A stretch of 64,000 nucleotides of DNA from the NCBI RefSeq assembly GCF_004959855.1, contig NZ_SPNT01000008.1, forward strand, positions 1 to 64,000, read 5' to 3'. A program made the position numbers and the translations under genes. This DNA comes from Nitratireductor sp. XY-223 (GTDB lineage Bacteria > Pseudomonadota > Alphaproteobacteria > Rhizobiales > Rhizobiaceae). The first letter of the stretch is position 1. Every line of letters starts with the position of its first letter. This document shows positions 1 to 8,657 of this stretch, one piece after another. The notes beneath the pieces are model-generated. The model was not told the origin of the DNA, did not search any database, and saw only the letters and a program-made list of their open reading frames with translations.

Positions 1-665
1 TGTCCTCGGGCAAGCCCTGCGGGAACGGTTGACCCGGACGTTTGCGTGCTCCCCCGCAAGCACGGCAGTCGTGGAAACGCCGCGCCATGATGAGACAGGT
101 ACAAAGAGTCCGGATAATGCCGCCCTTTACCGCGCCACCTACGGCGAAACCGAATCCGTCGCCGATCTCATCCCCTTCATGCTCGAGGCCTTCCTCGAAA
201 GCGACCGCACCTTCGCCAAGGCGCAAAGGGGTGAAGGCCGACTGCCCAAAGGGCAGGGATCACATGCCAGTGGCATGTGATCAGAACCGAACGCCAGAAG
301 CGCAAGCAAAGGGCTGTTGCCAGGATGAAGACGAATACCGTCAGCGGACAGACGGCCCCGGAAAGCTGGCCCGCAACGCTCGTCCGTCCCGCGCCGGCGA
401 TGCAGCCTTCAGGCGGTAAACCAACGGCTCTGGCGGCTCTCCAGACCGGTACGTACTACACGGGCGCCCATCTTGGGGGTGGCATTCGCAGACCCGGCAA
501 AGAACCATGTGCCCGGTGGCGACCGGCCTTCACACTGACTTCAGATTGCTGCAAGTGCGGCCAGCCTGACCGGACATCTGCAAAACCAGCAACCGGTGGC
601 AGAATTGTGCGTGAAGCTGACTGTAGTTGGGGAGTTCTGAGCATTGTTGGAGGATCTCACTGATA
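1..665. other. Stretch without a supported gene
   Basis: Several overlapping open frames exist in this interval, but none resembles a family I know and none shows a convincing ribosome binding site. The interval contains two adjacent perfect inverted repeats, listed separately. It may be the decayed end of an accessory gene whose start lies outside the window. Confidence 0.5.
242..282. repeat. Two adjacent perfect inverted repeats
   Basis: CTGCCC (242-247) and GGGCAG (251-256) form a 6-bp stem with an AAA loop. GATCACATGCCA (258-269) and TGGCATGTGATC (271-282) form a perfect 12-bp palindrome around one G. There is no T-run, so an operator or structured element is as likely as a terminator. 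The function is unknown. Confidence 0.6.
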
Positions 666-1079
666 TCATCCATCGAGAAAACGCCGAGTTCGGTGCGCCA
701 GTTCTACTGTGTCCTTGAGTTCGCACTCCCAAATCTCAAGAACCTGCCAGCCCATCTCTTCGAGGCGTTTTACGTTCTGCATATCTCGCTCCTTTGTGCG
801 TTCGAGTTTGGGTTCCCAATACGACAGGTTCGATTTCGGTTTGTGCGCGATTGGACAATTTGGATCGCGATGGCTGTGCCAGAAACAGCCATGCACAAAG
901 ATCACCTTTTTACGGTTGGAGAAAATCAAGTCAGGCCTGCCCGGTAGGTCTTGACGGTGGAGCCGGTATCGATATCCGAGGCCATGCACAAGCCTTCGTA
1001 CAAGCATCTCGGGCTTCATGCCCTTACTCTTGATCTTCCGCATGTTCGCGCTGCGAACTTCCTTGCTGACCCTATCCAC
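666..1079 (-). CDS. vsr: Very short patch repair endonuclease (Vsr)
   Basis: This 137-residue protein matches the Vsr family in length and order of motifs. The N-terminal part reads VSKEVRSANMRKIKSKG. A PDLIF segment follows, then the zinc-site region VHGCFWHSH, and the C-terminal part carries the WEPKLERTKERD and WQVLEIWECEL segments. Vsr nicks beside T:G mismatches that arise when 5-methylcytosine deaminates, so it protects sites marked by a cytosine methyltransferase. That partner is encoded divergently just downstream, starting at 1392. The 107-bp divergent region between vsr and the ribbon-helix-helix gene probably carries both promoters and contains an inverted repeat. Identification is firm; the sequence it acts on is not known. 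Confidence 0.95.
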   Translation of the reverse strand: MDRVSKEVRSANMRKIKSKGMKPEMLVRRLVHGLGYRYRLHRQDLPGRPDLIFSNRKKVIFVHGCFWHSHRDPNCPIAHKPKSNLSYWEPKLERTKERDMQNVKRLEEMGWQVLEIWECELKDTVELAHRTRRFLDG

Positions 1080-1132
1080 AATGCAGGTTCCGGCCTGAGT
1101 TCATGTTTGTTGAAACAGAATGCAAAGTGATG

Positions 1133-1149
1133 CACCTTGATGCAAGGTG
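1133..1149. promoter_or_regulatory. Inverted repeat between vsr and the RHH gene
   Basis: CACCTT (1133-1138) and AAGGTG (1144-1149) flank GATGC. It lies about 40 bp before the likely ATG of the ribbon-helix-helix gene and 54 bp before vsr. This position suits an operator controlling both directions, possibly bound by the ribbon-helix-helix protein. The role is inferred from position only. Confidence 0.4.
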
Positions 1150-1186
1150 AAGAATCAGCTTGCCGAACAAAAGTAGAACATTTACA

Positions 1187-1399
1187 ATGGTCAAAGTGAA
1201 GAAGGGGCCGCGCATCACGGTAAGCCTATCAGAGGCGGACCATGAAGCCCTACAGACAATGGCATCCAGATACGATGTCTCATTGTCTTGGCTTACGCGG
1301 CATGCGGTCGCTGAGTTCATTAAGAGGCAGAAGGACGGGCAACTCCAATTGCCTTTGGCAAACAAGAGAGTGCCGGAAAGGAAAACATCGAATGGCTAA
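1187..1399 (+). CDS. Ribbon-helix-helix (CopG/Arc-like) DNA-binding protein
   Basis: This small basic protein has 70 residues from the ATG at 1187; a TTG at 1160 would add nine. The N-terminal strand is KGPRITVSLSEADHEAL, followed by the two-helix pattern ALQTMASRYDVSLSWLTRHAVAEFI, which is typical of the ribbon-helix-helix fold. Its stop overlaps the start of the methyltransferase gene (ATGGCTAA, 1392-1399), so the two are probably translationally coupled. By position it could act like a restriction-modification control protein and repress its own operon, possibly through the inverted repeat upstream. An alternative is a nonspecific accessory protein. No direct functional evidence is visible. 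Confidence 0.75.
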   Translation: MVKVKKGPRITVSLSEADHEALQTMASRYDVSLSWLTRHAVAEFIKRQKDGQLQLPLANKRVPERKTSNG

Positions 1400-2546
1400 A
1401 GGCGGGGAATTCACAGCCATTGATCTTTTTTGCGGAGCTGGGGGCCTGTCCGAGGGTTTCCGCCAGTCGGGTTTCCACATTCTTGCTGGAAACGACTTTG
1501 ATGAATGGGCAGGGGCGACTTTTGCCAAGACTCATAGCGAGGCAAAATTCCTTGGTGGTCCCATTCAGGACATTACCACCGGTGCACTTCTTAAGGCCGC
1601 CGGCCTCAAGAAAGGTCAACTGGATTGTTTAATTGGGGGTCCGCCCTGTCAGGCGTTCAGCGTCTATAACCACCAGCGCGGCATGCATGATGACCGTAGC
1701 CAACTCTTCAAAGAATACCTGCGCATGGTTGAAGAGCTGGAACCGAATTGGGTTGTTATGGAGAACGTCACCGGCATCACATCAGCCGGTCAGGGCGCAG
1801 CAGTGAAAGCGATATTGAGCGGACTCGAGAAGCTCGGCTACACGGTGGACAAACAGATATTGCGCGCCGAAGAATATGGCGTGCCTCAGGAACGCCGCCG
1901 CATCGTGTTCATCGGCAACAAGCTGGGTAAGCCAATCCTGTTTCCGGAGGCTACACACGGAGAGGGTTTAACGCCGTTTACGACCATCTTCGATGCAATC
2001 GGTGATCTACCAGAATTAGAGAACGGCGAAGATAACGGTGGCACCGGTTACCTAACGGCACCCGAAACGGATTACCAGAAGTTGCTGCGCGGCAATTCAG
2101 CCGAGGTTCTAAACCATTCAGCGCCGCGCCTTGCACCGATTAACATGGAGCGTATGAAGCATATTCCGCAGGGGGGCAGTTGGCGGGATATTCCGTTCGA
2201 ACTATTGCCAGATGGCATGAAGCGTGCGCGGCGATGCGACCATACAAAACGCTACGGGCGCATGTCGTGGAGCGGCCTGTCCTGCACGATCTTAACCAAG
2301 TGCGATTTGCATTGGGGAGCATATCTGCACCCAGAACAAGACCGATCAATCACAGTCCGTGAAGCTGCCCGTATTCAGTCCTTCCCTGACTGGTTCTGTT
2401 TTGAAGGGCCGAGGACCGAACAGTACGTTCAGGTTGGCAACGCGGTTCCGCCTTTGCTTGGCCGAAAAATTGGAGAGGCTGTACTTAGAGCCGATGCTAT
2501 AGATGTACGCGACAACAGCCAGAATGATCTCGCCTTGGCAAGTTAA
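1392..2546 (+). CDS. DNA (cytosine-5-)-methyltransferase
   Basis: This 384-residue C5-methyltransferase transfers a methyl group from S-adenosylmethionine to cytosine. The conserved motifs appear in order: motif I DLFCGAGGLSEGF near residue 10, motif IV GGPPCQAFS with the catalytic Cys near residue 85, motif VI ENV near 120, motif VIII QERRR near 160, and motif X QVGNAVPP near 355. The open frame extends upstream, but the ATG at 1392 gives a protein starting MAKGGEFTAIDLF, and this start overlaps the stop of the ribbon-helix-helix gene by 8 bp. The next gene is a NotI-family nuclease, so this enzyme is the probable protecting methyltransferase. The target site is inferred to be GC-rich and is not proven. 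Confidence 0.95.
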   Translation: MAKGGEFTAIDLFCGAGGLSEGFRQSGFHILAGNDFDEWAGATFAKTHSEAKFLGGPIQDITTGALLKAAGLKKGQLDCLIGGPPCQAFSVYNHQRGMHDDRSQLFKEYLRMVEELEPNWVVMENVTGITSAGQGAAVKAILSGLEKLGYTVDKQILRAEEYGVPQERRRIVFIGNKLGKPILFPEATHGEGLTPFTTIFDAIGDLPELENGEDNGGTGYLTAPETDYQKLLRGNSAEVLNHSAPRLAPINMERMKHIPQGGSWRDIPFELLPDGMKRARRCDHTKRYGRMSWSGLSCTILTKCDLHWGAYLHPEQDRSITVREAARIQSFPDWFCFEGPRTEQYVQVGNAVPPLLGRKIGEAVLRADAIDVRDNSQNDLALAS

Positions 2547-2560
2547 CAAAGGACCATGTC

Positions 2561-3376
2561 GTGTATGATCCGGCAAGTTACATTGAAGAGGTTTTAGGAA
2601 AACGTGCAATCATCGGTTTTGATCCAGGAACTGAAGGTTATTTTTGCCCCTTTATTGGTCGGGCCTGCGTCAAACGCAGCACTGCCAATACGAACAACCC
2701 TTATCCTGTTTGCACAATCAGGCAGAAAACATCCCGCGCTCCCGTTTGTGTTTGCCCCAAGCGATTTTACGCGATCGATTTTTTGCAAGACGTCATAGAG
2801 CACGTCTGGCCGGGTGAGAAGCCGGTCAACCCGCGCATCGCTAGCGAAGTGAAGATGGAAGGGTTCGGTAATGTTGATTTTGTCATTGCTGATACCCCGG
2901 ACGGCGAAGATATAAACCAGTTTTTGTCGGTCGAATTGCAGGCAATCGATATCACGGGTTCAGTGCGTTCGGCCTACGACGCTCTGGTTGCAGGTGAGCA
3001 TATGGAGAAGTCACCGACCTACGGCTTGAACTGGAAGAACGTCTATAAGCGCTACATCAATCAGTTGATCAGCAAGGGCTACTACCACCATCATTGGGGC
3101 ACCAAGGTCGTCGCCGTCATCCAGGACGCTGTCTACAATTACATTTGTAACGACGCAGATTTTATGAGGCAGACAGACATCGATACGCCTCAGGTCAATA
3201 TCATCTTCATGTCGTACAAATTTGAGGACGATGATGCCAACCTAGGGCGAAAGAAACTCACCTTGGATAAGGTTGAAGGAACGCACCACACTAATCTGCA
3301 GAATGCGGTGCTCTATAAGAGTGCGCCCGCACGTGAAGAATTCTGCAAGCGTATCCGAAACGCTTTGGCGCGGTAG
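2561..3376 (+). CDS. NotI-family type II restriction endonuclease
   Basis: This 271-residue protein starts at GTG 2561, with AAAGGACC just upstream as ribosome site. The N-terminal part carries CPFIGRACVK (Cys29, Cys36), Cys51 and CPKRF (Cys65), matching the four-cysteine metal site of NotI. The central VDFV...SVELQAIDITGS (Asp106, Glu125, Gln127) fits the NotI PD-(D/E)XK variant with Glu-x-Gln. LNWKNVYKRYINQLISKGY fits the following NotI segment. NotI cuts GCGGCCGC; whether this homologue does is unknown. It lies 14 bp behind the methyltransferase, as in a restriction-modification operon. The family call rests on remembered motifs, not a database search. Confidence 0.85.
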   Translation: MYDPASYIEEVLGKRAIIGFDPGTEGYFCPFIGRACVKRSTANTNNPYPVCTIRQKTSRAPVCVCPKRFYAIDFLQDVIEHVWPGEKPVNPRIASEVKMEGFGNVDFVIADTPDGEDINQFLSVELQAIDITGSVRSAYDALVAGEHMEKSPTYGLNWKNVYKRYINQLISKGYYHHHWGTKVVAVIQDAVYNYICNDADFMRQTDIDTPQVNIIFMSYKFEDDDANLGRKKLTLDKVEGTHHTNLQNAVLYKSAPAREEFCKRIRNALAR

Positions 3377-3459
3377 GTGTGAATGAGGGGACCAACCACA
3401 GCGATTATAAATGAACTTGCCCTCAATTGGCGACCGGCTCTTGTAGGGCGCGCATGCTA

Positions 3460-5373
3460 ATGAGAGTTACAGAACTGCGGATTCAGAATTTTCGCTCGAT
3501 CAAGAACCTTAATCTTGAGTTAGGTAAGACGACGGTTTTCATCGGCCCCAATAATTCCGGAAAGACTGCAATTCTTGACGCAGTTCGAATAGCGCTCACT
3601 AGGAAATGGGGACAACGTGGCACCGGTTTCACCGAGTATGATATTCACCTCGCGACGGAGTCAGATGATCCGAAGGTTTCCCCTGGCGTCTCTATAGAAA
3701 TACGCACTGAGGAAGAGCAACCGGGTGAGTGGCCGGATGAATTGCAGCAAGACCTCGATGACATTTCGCAACTTGATGCCGTCACTGGAAAGAGCTTTAT
3801 CACGCTTAGAGCAAGTTGCGTATGGAACGCAGCAGACGCCGCCTTCCTGCCTGCATGGGAGTTTTTAAATGCTGCTCGTGCGCCGCTAGTAGGCCGATCA
3901 GGCCGGCGCGTGAATTTGGAGCGTTTCTGGCAGTATTTGCCCGTGTTTTACCTAGGTGCACTTCGTGATGCCGACGATGAATTTTCGTCCCGTTCACAAT
4001 TCTGGGGACGCCTCCTCAAAGCGATGGAAATTCCTTCTGCCCTGGAGGCTCGTGTACAGCGACTTCTGGATATCTTAAATCGCAAGCTGCTCCAAGCAGA
4101 CCCGAGACTGGCACAGGTCGCGGATGTCTTGTCAGGGGCGACAAGGGTTGCGGCAAGAGATCGTGCTGGAAGCGTTGATTTGCGCCTTGTCCCCCTCAAG
4201 TCGTGGGACCTGCTTTCGAAAGCAGAAATCATCTTGCGTAACGAACCGGACTGGCCCTGGCTGCCACTCCAAAGACACGGCCAAGGCGTCCAAAGCCTGT
4301 CGGTCGTATTCCTTTTTCAGGCTTTCGTAGAGCATCTTCTTGCCGAGCTTTACGAGGAACATAGCGTGCCAGTGTTGGCGCTCGAAGAACCTGAAACTCA
4401 TCTGCATCCGCAAGCGGCGCGAACGCTGTGGGCGCATGTCAACGAACTTCCAGGCCAAAAGATTATAACAACGCATTCGCCCTATTTTGTTCAGCATGTT
4501 CCGTTTCGTGACATTAGGCTTGTCCGGCTCACGGAGGATGGCACGGAAGTCCGATGGTTGCCTCCAAGCTTTTCCGTACAGGTTCCAGACAACGCCGAAC
4601 TTGCAGCGTTGGTCGGCAACAACGCGCAGTTACTGGACTTCGATACGGCGACACAAACCCTGACGGTTGGCGGAAAGCTCGAAGAGCCATTGTATCGAGA
4701 TTTGCTAACTTGCTACGGCATCCATGCTGATCGGGCGGTAATATCTGGCGTCCTCCACGATCTAAAGGACCGATCACAACAGTTCATTTCTGACGATGAA
4801 CTGAAAGCACTTGAAACTTATGCAAGGAGAATTCGCGGCGAAATATTCTTTGCTCATCGTTGGTTCATTGTAGAAGGCCAAGCGGAGTATCTAATCGTAC
4901 ACGCTCTTGCGCGTGAATTAGACTACGACCTCGATGAGCATGGGGTGTCTTTGATTGATGCCATGAACAACGGCAATCCCGCGACGTTTGCAGCATTGGC
5001 CAGGGCATTTGGCATACCTTGGTGTGCCGTATTTGACGGAGATCAGGCTGGCAACCAGTACATCCAATCGATCAAGGATCGGGACTTTGATGATGCATAT
5101 GTCGATCAAAGATGTGCAGTGCACCCTAACGGAGACCTTGAAGGCCAATTGTTGGCGGACGGCCTAGAACCAGAACTGCGCACAGCTCTAAACAATACAG
5201 GGCAAGCTGATGCGATGACCATCGACAGGCCTACGCTTGAACTACGGCTGGGAAACAGTAAGGTGCATTATGCAGCTGAGCTTGCGGCTATGTTGCGGGG
5301 CAATCCGGAACTTGCCGCAAGGATGCCACAGACCTTTCGTGACGCGATAGGCGGATTGAGAGGTCTTGCATGA
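3460..5373 (+). CDS. OLD-family ATPase/TOPRIM nuclease, GajA-like
   Basis: This protein of about 637 residues has an N-terminal ABC-type ATPase with Walker A GPNNSGKT (Lys35) and a signature/Walker B region LALEEPETHLHPQAARTLW near residue 320, followed by THSP. The C-terminal TOPRIM domain shows WFIVEGQAEYLIV and AVFDGDQAGN, which supply the acidic metal ligands. This is the architecture of OLD nucleases and of GajA in the Gabija anti-phage system. The frame extends to TTG 3427, but ATG 3454 or 3460 give the usual MRVTELRIQNFRS start. It overlaps the helicase gene by 4 bp (ATGA). It is somewhat longer than the best-known GajA. The system assignment is by architecture and pairing. Confidence 0.85.
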   Translation: MRVTELRIQNFRSIKNLNLELGKTTVFIGPNNSGKTAILDAVRIALTRKWGQRGTGFTEYDIHLATESDDPKVSPGVSIEIRTEEEQPGEWPDELQQDLDDISQLDAVTGKSFITLRASCVWNAADAAFLPAWEFLNAARAPLVGRSGRRVNLERFWQYLPVFYLGALRDADDEFSSRSQFWGRLLKAMEIPSALEARVQRLLDILNRKLLQADPRLAQVADVLSGATRVAARDRAGSVDLRLVPLKSWDLLSKAEIILRNEPDWPWLPLQRHGQGVQSLSVVFLFQAFVEHLLAELYEEHSVPVLALEEPETHLHPQAARTLWAHVNELPGQKIITTHSPYFVQHVPFRDIRLVRLTEDGTEVRWLPPSFSVQVPDNAELAALVGNNAQLLDFDTATQTLTVGGKLEEPLYRDLLTCYGIHADRAVISGVLHDLKDRSQQFISDDELKALETYARRIRGEIFFAHRWFIVEGQAEYLIVHALARELDYDLDEHGVSLIDAMNNGNPATFAALARAFGIPWCAVFDGDQAGNQYIQSIKDRDFDDAYVDQRCAVHPNGDLEGQLLADGLEPELRTALNNTGQADAMTIDRPTLELRLGNSKVHYAAELAAMLRGNPELAARMPQTFRDAIGGLRGLA

Positions 5374-7298
5374 CCGATAATCTACTTGATGCAACTCGCA
5401 TAAAATTAACAGAGATTCAAAAACGAGCCGTTGATTGGAACGAGGGGGCCATGCTTGTGCTGGCCGGTCCTGGGTCCGGCAAGACACAGGTTCTTACTTG
5501 CCGAATAGCAAGGTTGCTAGACGCTTCTCGTGAGAAGAGTTTTCGGGTGCTGGCTCTCACCTTTACGAACAAAGCCGCTGATGAAATGAAGGAACGCGTG
5601 GCTGGTTTCGTACCCGGACTTGAGGAAAGGGCCAATATAGGCACTTTTCATAGCTTTTGTGGGCAAATCCTCCGGCAGCACGGCGTTCACCTCAATATCA
5701 AACCCGACTTTGCGATTTATTCGCAGCTGGATGATCGCAAAGTTGTGCTCGAAGATGCTCTCAAGCGCGCAGCCGGCGAAGGTCAGCCACTCTCGGTAGA
5801 TGATGTCCGATATCTGAAAATCATAGATCAATTGAAGTCGTTGCTGATTGGCCCGGAGGAAGCCGAGTCAAAATTGTCGCGTTTCGACGACAAGGCTCGT
5901 ATTGCTATGACCTACAAAGCATATGAGAATGATCTACACCAACTAAACGTGTTGGATTTCAATTCTTTGATTTTTGAAGCGCATCGGCTGATTACGAAAT
6001 TTCCAGCAATTGCGGCCAGATACCGGCGGTCCCATCCCTACTGGCTGCTCGATGAGTTCCAGGACACAAATGATGCGCAGTACCGATTGATACATGCGCT
6101 AGCCGGAGACGAATTCCAGAATGTGTTTGCGGTGGCAGACGACGATCAGATCATCTACCAGTGGAACGGTGCAAGCTTCCGACAAATCCAGAGACTGCGA
6201 AGTGATTTTGGAGTTGAGTTGATACAACTCCCAACAAATTATCGTTGCCCGCCATCCATAGTCGAGGCTGCAAACAAGCTGGTCTCCTACAATGCGCACC
6301 GCACTGAAGCAAAGAAACCGCTTCAGGCCGGAAAGACTAAGCTGAAGTTTCCAGAGTCCGAGCACATACAGCTTCTTGTGTATGGATCCCAAGAGGAAGA
6401 GGCTGAGGGTGTTGCCTTAATGATCAGCCGACGTGATCGAACGGAGTGGGGACAAACCGCGGTTTTGGCGCGCAATCGCTCACTGTTGGAAAAGATCCAT
6501 CAGGCACTGCAAGAAAAAGGAGTGCAGGCAGTTATAGCGCAAAGACGCGACGACTTTTTGTCACCCGAATTTCGTTGGCTCGTAGCTTGTCTGGTACAGA
6601 CCGTTAGGCCGCTCGATAACCGAAACATCACTGTCCTGATCGAGGCATTTAATCGGATTGCCGGCATCGAGGTATCTGTAGATCAAGTCATTGCTGATGC
6701 GGAAGCGACGGGTCACGGTTATTTTGGCACGTGGTTGAATGCTGCCAAGCAAATCATCTCCGATGATAAACACTCAAAACTCCTGGAAATGGCAGGCCGA
6801 TTAGCGGATGAGCCGTTCGCAGCAAAGAAGATGTTAAGGGATTTGATTACAGAGTTCCGGGCGACGCTTGATGGAGATGAACCGGATCGAGACCTTTCGC
6901 AGGATTTGAAGGCATGGACTGAAATCGGTCGGGACATCGCCATGCACGTAGGTGGGCAAGCTCCATTGGACCAGTTTCTGCAAGAACTTCAGCTCCGTTC
7001 GAAAGAACCGACACCTCAGCCGGGTACGGTTACACTTATGACTGTGCATGCTGCCAAAGGGCGTGAATTCGACACCGTTCATCTAATTGGCATGGCCGAA
7101 GACATTCTTCCCTCCTACCAAAGCCGCCAGAAAGGTGACAGCAGTCCTGAAATGGAAGAGGAGCGCAGGAATTGCTTTGTTGCCATCACTCGTGCGAAAG
7201 AGTGTCTCATAATCAGTAGATCGCAGGAGTATCGAGGTTGGTCAAAACAACCGTCCCGGTTTCTTATTGAAATGGAACTCGCTGATACTGAGCAGTAG
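5370..7298 (+). CDS. UvrD/PcrA-like superfamily 1 helicase, GajB-like
   Basis: This 642-residue superfamily 1 helicase has Walker A AGPGSGKTQ (Lys38), motif Ia ALTFTNKAADEM, motif Ic GTFHSF, motif II LLDEFQDTN, motif III VADDDQIIYQWNGA, motif V TVHAAKGREFDTV and motif VI FVAITRAKECL. Its start overlaps the upstream OLD nuclease stop (ATGA at 5370-5373), so the two are translationally coupled. OLD nuclease plus UvrD helicase is the Gabija arrangement, in which the helicase is thought to sense or process DNA ends and activate the nuclease. At 642 residues it is longer than the best-known GajB, so a diverged Gabija or another OLD-UvrD pair is possible. Confidence 0.88.
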   Translation: MTDNLLDATRIKLTEIQKRAVDWNEGAMLVLAGPGSGKTQVLTCRIARLLDASREKSFRVLALTFTNKAADEMKERVAGFVPGLEERANIGTFHSFCGQILRQHGVHLNIKPDFAIYSQLDDRKVVLEDALKRAAGEGQPLSVDDVRYLKIIDQLKSLLIGPEEAESKLSRFDDKARIAMTYKAYENDLHQLNVLDFNSLIFEAHRLITKFPAIAARYRRSHPYWLLDEFQDTNDAQYRLIHALAGDEFQNVFAVADDDQIIYQWNGASFRQIQRLRSDFGVELIQLPTNYRCPPSIVEAANKLVSYNAHRTEAKKPLQAGKTKLKFPESEHIQLLVYGSQEEEAEGVALMISRRDRTEWGQTAVLARNRSLLEKIHQALQEKGVQAVIAQRRDDFLSPEFRWLVACLVQTVRPLDNRNITVLIEAFNRIAGIEVSVDQVIADAEATGHGYFGTWLNAAKQIISDDKHSKLLEMAGRLADEPFAAKKMLRDLITEFRATLDGDEPDRDLSQDLKAWTEIGRDIAMHVGGQAPLDQFLQELQLRSKEPTPQPGTVTLMTVHAAKGREFDTVHLIGMAEDILPSYQSRQKGDSSPEMEEERRNCFVAITRAKECLIISRSQEYRGWSKQPSRFLIEMELADTEQ

Positions 7299-7440
7299 TG
7301 GCTGCGATTGCTGTATTGGACCCTGAATTTGACGTCGACGCATTACCGACCATGCTCACCGCCTTGCGGTGGCCCGGTTTCCACCACCACTGGGAACGCT
7401 TCGCTCAACAGCCGACACCGCGAGAACTGGCACTGGATCG
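7298..7440 (+). pseudogene. Possible IstB-like (IS21) N-terminal remnant
   Basis: Directly after the helicase stop the frame reads VDALPTMLTALRWPGF and then HHHWERFAQQ. This resembles the N-terminus of IstB-type ATPases of IS21 elements (LPLML..LRLP...LW..LA). The resemblance ends near 7430, close to the probable left edge of the IS110 element. It may be an IS21 remnant cut by the later insertion. The match is short and the call is tentative. Confidence 0.3.
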
Positions 7441-7545
7441 TAAGACCGTATGTCCGTTTCTACCGTTGAGGTGGCTCGCCCTACACTGCACGTTCGAGGG
7501 TTGCTCGGACGGGCTGAGCCGATCCTCATCACAGGAGGACGAGCC

Positions 7546-8655
7546 GTGGCAGATTATAGAGAAGCATTTGTCGGAATCGATGTTGCCAAATTGAGAAACG
7601 CCATCGCGATTGCCGATGCGGGCCGTGAGGGAGAGGTTCGCTTCTTCGGAGAAGTTGACGCTTGTGTCGCAAGCATGCGCCGGACCATTCAGCGGATCGC
7701 CGACAGATTTGATCGACTGCATTTTTGCTATGAGGCCGGACCGACAGGCTATGGGCTCTATCGGCTCATCCGTTCTCTCGGGCATGAATGCACGGTCGTC
7801 GCCCCGTCGCTGATCCCAAGGAAGCCTGGCGACCGGGTGAAGACGAACCGCCGGGACGCTCTCTCGCTCGCCCGGCTTTTGCGTGCCGGCGAGCTTACTG
7901 CGGTGTGGGTTCCCGATGCAGGCCACGAGGCGATGCGGGATCTCGTCCGCGCACGGTCGGCAGCGGTCGAGATGCTGCGGGTCCATCGCCAGCAGGTGAG
8001 CGCTTTCATGCTCAAGCACGGCCGCGTCTATCCGCGCAAGAAAGGCTGGACGATGCGCTATTTGCGCTGGTTGCAGGAACAGGTGTTCGATCACCCGGCG
8101 CACCAGATCGCGCTGCAGGAAATGGTTGAAGCCGTACGCATCTCCAAAGAGCGGGTTGAACGGCTGGAGCGCACCATCGAGGAGTTCGTTCCGGCCTGGT
8201 CGTTGGCACCGGTCGTACGAGCGCTACAGACCTTGCGTGGCGTGGATCTGATCGTCGCTGTGACATTCGTCACCGAAGTTGGCGACGTGAGCCGGTTCGA
8301 AAGTCCGCGCCAGCTCATGGGATATCTCGGCCTCGTTCCCGGTGAGCGCTCGACTGGCGACACTATCAGGCGCGGCGGCATCACCAAGGCAGGAAACAGC
8401 CGGGTGCGCCATATGCTGGTTGAGAGTGCCTGGGCCTATCGGCATCCGCCCAGGGTCGGCGTAAAGAAGCTGTACAGACTGGAGCAGGCGTCACCGCGCG
8501 TGCGCGAGATCGCATGGAAGGCGCAGAACCGCTTGACGGCCCGATACCGCATGCTGAGTGGACGCGGCAAGCGGCCAACGGTGGTCTGCACTGCGGTCGC
8601 CCGCGAACTGGCCGGCTTCATGTGGGCCATTGCCAGGGAGGCGCAGGCAAGCTGA
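7546..8655 (+). CDS. IS110-family DEDD transposase
   Basis: This 369-residue transposase starts at GTG 7546, behind a strong AGGAGG at 7534. The N-terminal RuvC-like DEDD domain shows FVGIDVAK (Asp12), CYEAGPTGYGLYRL (Glu) and KTNRRDALSLARLL (Asp pair). The C-terminal Tnp_20 domain shows LRGVDLIVAVTFVTEVGD, FESPRQLMGYLGLVP and GGITKAGNSRVRHMLVESAW, which contains the conserved serine. It appears full length and intact. Enzymes of this family recombine short core sites guided by a structured RNA made from the element's own non-coding end. Confidence 0.95.
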   Translation: MADYREAFVGIDVAKLRNAIAIADAGREGEVRFFGEVDACVASMRRTIQRIADRFDRLHFCYEAGPTGYGLYRLIRSLGHECTVVAPSLIPRKPGDRVKTNRRDALSLARLLRAGELTAVWVPDAGHEAMRDLVRARSAAVEMLRVHRQQVSAFMLKHGRVYPRKKGWTMRYLRWLQEQVFDHPAHQIALQEMVEAVRISKERVERLERTIEEFVPAWSLAPVVRALQTLRGVDLIVAVTFVTEVGDVSRFESPRQLMGYLGLVPGERSTGDTIRRGGITKAGNSRVRHMLVESAWAYRHPPRVGVKKLYRLEQASPRVREIAWKAQNRLTARYRMLSGRGKRPTVVCTAVARELAGFMWAIAREAQAS

Positions 8656-8657
8656 TC

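Noticed and set aside
29-663. Short open frames at the window start
   Set aside because: None has a recognisable domain or a convincing start; they overlap each other in different frames.
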